In this document: in pieces, positions 4,882 to 6,567 of the stretch | Position numbering within the stretch: the stretch's first letter is position 1 | Layout: every line of letters starts with the position of its first letter | Made by a program: the position numbers and the translations under genes | DNA from: Gammaproteobacteria bacterium | Lineage (GTDB): Bacteria > Pseudomonadota > Gammaproteobacteria > Chromatiales > Chromatiaceae | DNA: 6,567 nucleotides | NCBI GenBank assembly: GCA_015231665.1 | Contig: JADGBD010000112.1 | Location: forward strand, 1-6,567 | Direction of reading: 5' to 3' | Notes under the pieces: model-generated | Database searches by the model: none | Seen by the model: only the letters and a program-made list of their open reading frames with translations | What the model was told of the DNA's origin: nothing

Positions 4882-6443
4882 GCGGCCACCCGCCAACTGC
4901 GCGGCTGGCTCATCAACACCTCGCCGGCAATGGCGCGCGCCATCACCCGGTCATCATGACAGCCTGGCTTGCTGTTGTAGCTGCCGTTTTCCTCGATCAC
5001 GTAGGTTCGCATTTCGCTAATCGTCTCTTTGCAGGCAATCCCATGCGTCTTGTCGCGCAGCTCCGCCGCCAACTGATCAATAATCTTGAACTTGCTTTTG
5101 CTCGTCGTCAGCCATCCCAGCTTGCGCGTCTCCACGCCCTCTGACCGCCGCTCTATGTCTTGTTGGGCATACAGGTTCGGATAGCCTGAGTTGCGCAGCG
5201 TCGTCAGTGTCACCAATCCGTGGTTGTTCCGCTCCACCCCAATCAACGCCCGGTTGTAATGCTTGCCCAGCAGAGCCAGGATTCGCCCAAAATGATCCGG
5301 GTCACAATGGCCATGCCACTGCGCCACCTGATAGCCAGTCACCGAATCCAGCACATCGGCGCAGCTGAAATCGCCCGTCTCCAAGCCCTCCGCCACGTCA
5401 GCCCCAATCACATAGCGCCGGCCTGGCGCAGGCTCATCCCAAACCCGCAGCGCCCCTGCTGCTCGCTTGATCAACCGCTCTGCGGCAAAGTCCACATCGG
5501 CCCGGTACTTCGGCAGGAAGCACTCACCCTCTGCGGCGTCTAGCCAAACCTGCTCAAATGCCTGCCTGCCTGAGAAGATAAACGCCTCCTCTGGCGTGCA
5601 GGGATACTCCTGCTTGAACAGATCAAGGCTTTTCAGCTCATGAATCTTGTCCCGCCGCCAGGTCAGCTGCGCATCATCCAGCTGGTACAGTCTCGCTAGC
5701 TCCTGTTCTTCCTCGGTGCGCTGGAACTCTGCATCCGGCTTGGTCCGATACTCCGTCTGCCAGAACCAGGGCAGGAAGATCGCCTCATAGCGCCCTTTGC
5801 CCGACACCGCCTCCTGCCACAGGTCGTAAAACACACCGCCAACGCCATTGGCGGTTGACTCCAGCAACACCTCAGTGCCCGGCTCATTCGGCACCGCCTG
5901 CAGCACCCCAGCCAGGTGCGTATCCGCGTGCGGCCAGAATGCCACCTCGCTGCCGTGAAACAACTGAATCGTGCTCGACCGACCCACGCCCTTGGTGCCT
6001 GCCGTGCCCAGCTTGTACTCGCTGTCCAGCTTGTCGAAGCTCAACTCCTTGGCGTTGGACGCGCGCACTGATGGCCGCAATGGGGCAGGGCAGTTATCGT
6101 GGTAGCGCTGGACCATCGAGAACAGGTTATGCGTCGCCTCCTGCTCATGGGTCAGGATGAATGCCCGCACCCCTTTCGAGTGCGTCACTCGCCAATAAAA
6201 CCGGCCCTCGGCATAGGTCGAAACCCCCTGCTGGCGGCCCTTCAGCTGCAGCGCCCGGATCATTCCTTTGCGCTGGCGCTGATCTTCCAATCGCTGGTGC
6301 AAATACCGCTGGGCTGAATTCAACCGAAACGGCTTCTTCTCCCCGCTCTTGGTGCGGATCGTCAAGCAGCGCGGCGCATAAAACTCAAAGTCATCGCGCA
6401 TTCGCCGCCGAATCGCCAGCTCCTGCGGCTTAATCCTCTGCAT
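4878..6443 (-). CDS. terL: Terminase large subunit (ATPase and nuclease), 521 aa
   Basis: This is the DNA-packaging motor. It hydrolyses ATP to drive DNA through the portal and cuts concatemers. The N-terminal ATPase has a Q45 adenine-binding motif (FRLNSAQRYL), a Walker A of the KxRQxGxST kind (K68-T76, LKGRQQGVST), a Walker B-type stretch IQLFHGSEVAFW (159-170) with the likely catalytic E166, and a coupling motif ESTANG (195-200). The C-terminal RNase H-like nuclease shows D349 (YVIGADVAEG), D358 (GDFSC), E404 (IGVERNNHG) and D497/D498 (CHDDRVMARA), so all expected acidic metal ligands appear present. Length is normal for the family. ATG 6443 has GGAG seven bases upstream, inside the preceding gene, which it overlaps by 14 bases. 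Its stop overlaps the portal start. No frameshift or intein is seen. The packaging mode (headful or cos) cannot be told from this sequence. Confidence 0.95.
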   Translation of the reverse strand: MQRIKPQELAIRRRMRDDFEFYAPRCLTIRTKSGEKKPFRLNSAQRYLHQRLEDQRQRKGMIRALQLKGRQQGVSTYAEGRFYWRVTHSKGVRAFILTHEQEATHNLFSMVQRYHDNCPAPLRPSVRASNAKELSFDKLDSEYKLGTAGTKGVGRSSTIQLFHGSEVAFWPHADTHLAGVLQAVPNEPGTEVLLESTANGVGGVFYDLWQEAVSGKGRYEAIFLPWFWQTEYRTKPDAEFQRTEEEQELARLYQLDDAQLTWRRDKIHELKSLDLFKQEYPCTPEEAFIFSGRQAFEQVWLDAAEGECFLPKYRADVDFAAERLIKRAAGALRVWDEPAPGRRYVIGADVAEGLETGDFSCADVLDSVTGYQVAQWHGHCDPDHFGRILALLGKHYNRALIGVERNNHGLVTLTTLRNSGYPNLYAQQDIERRSEGVETRKLGWLTTSKSKFKIIDQLAAELRDKTHGIACKETISEMRTYVIEENGSYNSKPGCHDDRVMARAIAGEVLMSQPRSWRVAA

Positions 6444-6567
6444 CCAGCAGCTCCAGCGCCTGGTCGTGCGACAGGCCCAGCTCCACGCGTTCGGTAAAAG
6501 CGCCCAGCGCCTTGCCCATCAGCTCCGCGCAACCCTTGGCCACGCCCAGGTTCGGGTCGAACAACTC
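6430..6567 (-). CDS. C-terminal fragment of an unidentified protein upstream of terminase large subunit
   Basis: An open frame enters from the right edge and ends at TAA 6430-6432 after 45 codons. It reads ELFDPNLGVAKGCAELMGKA, then LGAFTERVELGLSHDQALEL, then LDAED. It is helical and acidic at the end. The last 14 bases overlap the terminase start, as in many packaging operons. Position alone would suggest a small terminase subunit. However, the 'LGAFTERVE-x-G-L-x-x-x-x-A-L-E-L' ending also recalls small uncharacterised phage proteins encoded next to terminase, in which a helix is followed by a G-L/F-x-x-x-x-A-L turn and helix. I cannot decide between these from the fragment. Codon-level continuity to the window edge and the tight overlap support a real gene. 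Confidence 0.65.
   Translation of the reverse strand, partial: ELFDPNLGVAKGCAELMGKALGAFTERVELGLSHDQALELLDAED

Noticed and set aside
5696..5887. 63-codon minus-strand frame inside the terminase gene
   Set aside because: Cys/Arg/Ser-rich product fully inside the conserved ATPase region in another frame; no supporting start signal or neighbour logic.

Overview
The window is a densely packed tailed-phage head-morphogenesis module, from a phage or a prophage. Every supported gene is on the minus strand, so transcription runs from the right end (6567) to the left end (1). Shine-Dalgarno-led starts, stop/start overlaps (ATGA, TAATG), GC-rich coding sequence and intrinsic-terminator-like hairpins indicate a bacteriophage, most likely of a GC-rich Pseudomonadota host. 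The host is inferred from general character only. No integrase, lysis, tail-fibre or host gene is visible, so lytic phage and prophage cannot be told apart.

In transcription order the layout is as follows. (1) The C-terminal 45 residues of an unidentified protein (6430-6567, cut by the right edge). (2) The large terminase subunit (4878-6443), with ATPase and nuclease motifs intact. (3) The portal protein (2962-4881), joined to the terminase by an ATGA overlap. (4) A small helical protein (2838-3101), whose first half lies inside the 3' end of the portal gene in another frame. (5) An intrinsic terminator-like hairpin (2782-2805). (6) A scaffolding protein (1798-2754): acidic N-terminus, two coiled coils and a charged C-terminal helical tail. 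(7) The major capsid protein (922-1779). (8) A second hairpin (895-915). (9) A probable head decoration protein (461-874). (10) A tetranucleotide repeat giving stops in all three frames, then a third hairpin (408-441). (11) A 100-residue protein of unknown role (94-396). (12) The first 31 residues of a probable head-tail adaptor (1-94, cut by the left edge).

Together these genes build and fill the head. Scaffold and coat would assemble on the portal ring to form the procapsid, terminase would dock on the portal and pump DNA, the decoration protein would sit on the expanded shell, and the adaptor would close the portal vertex. No head maturation protease is encoded between portal and coat. The coat is short (285 aa) and shows no obvious cleavable N-terminal delta domain, so the plan resembles P22-type separate-scaffold assembly more than the HK97 type.

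Several of the longest ORFs begin at upstream TTG codons or at an ATG without a ribosome site. I moved four starts inward (portal, small overlapping gene, scaffold, 100-aa protein) on Shine-Dalgarno or overlap evidence. Nothing here looks like a novel defence or mobile system. The most notable points are the hairpins placed just before the scaffold, decoration and 100-aa genes, the 140-nt out-of-frame overlap at the portal 3' end, and the all-frame stop repeat.
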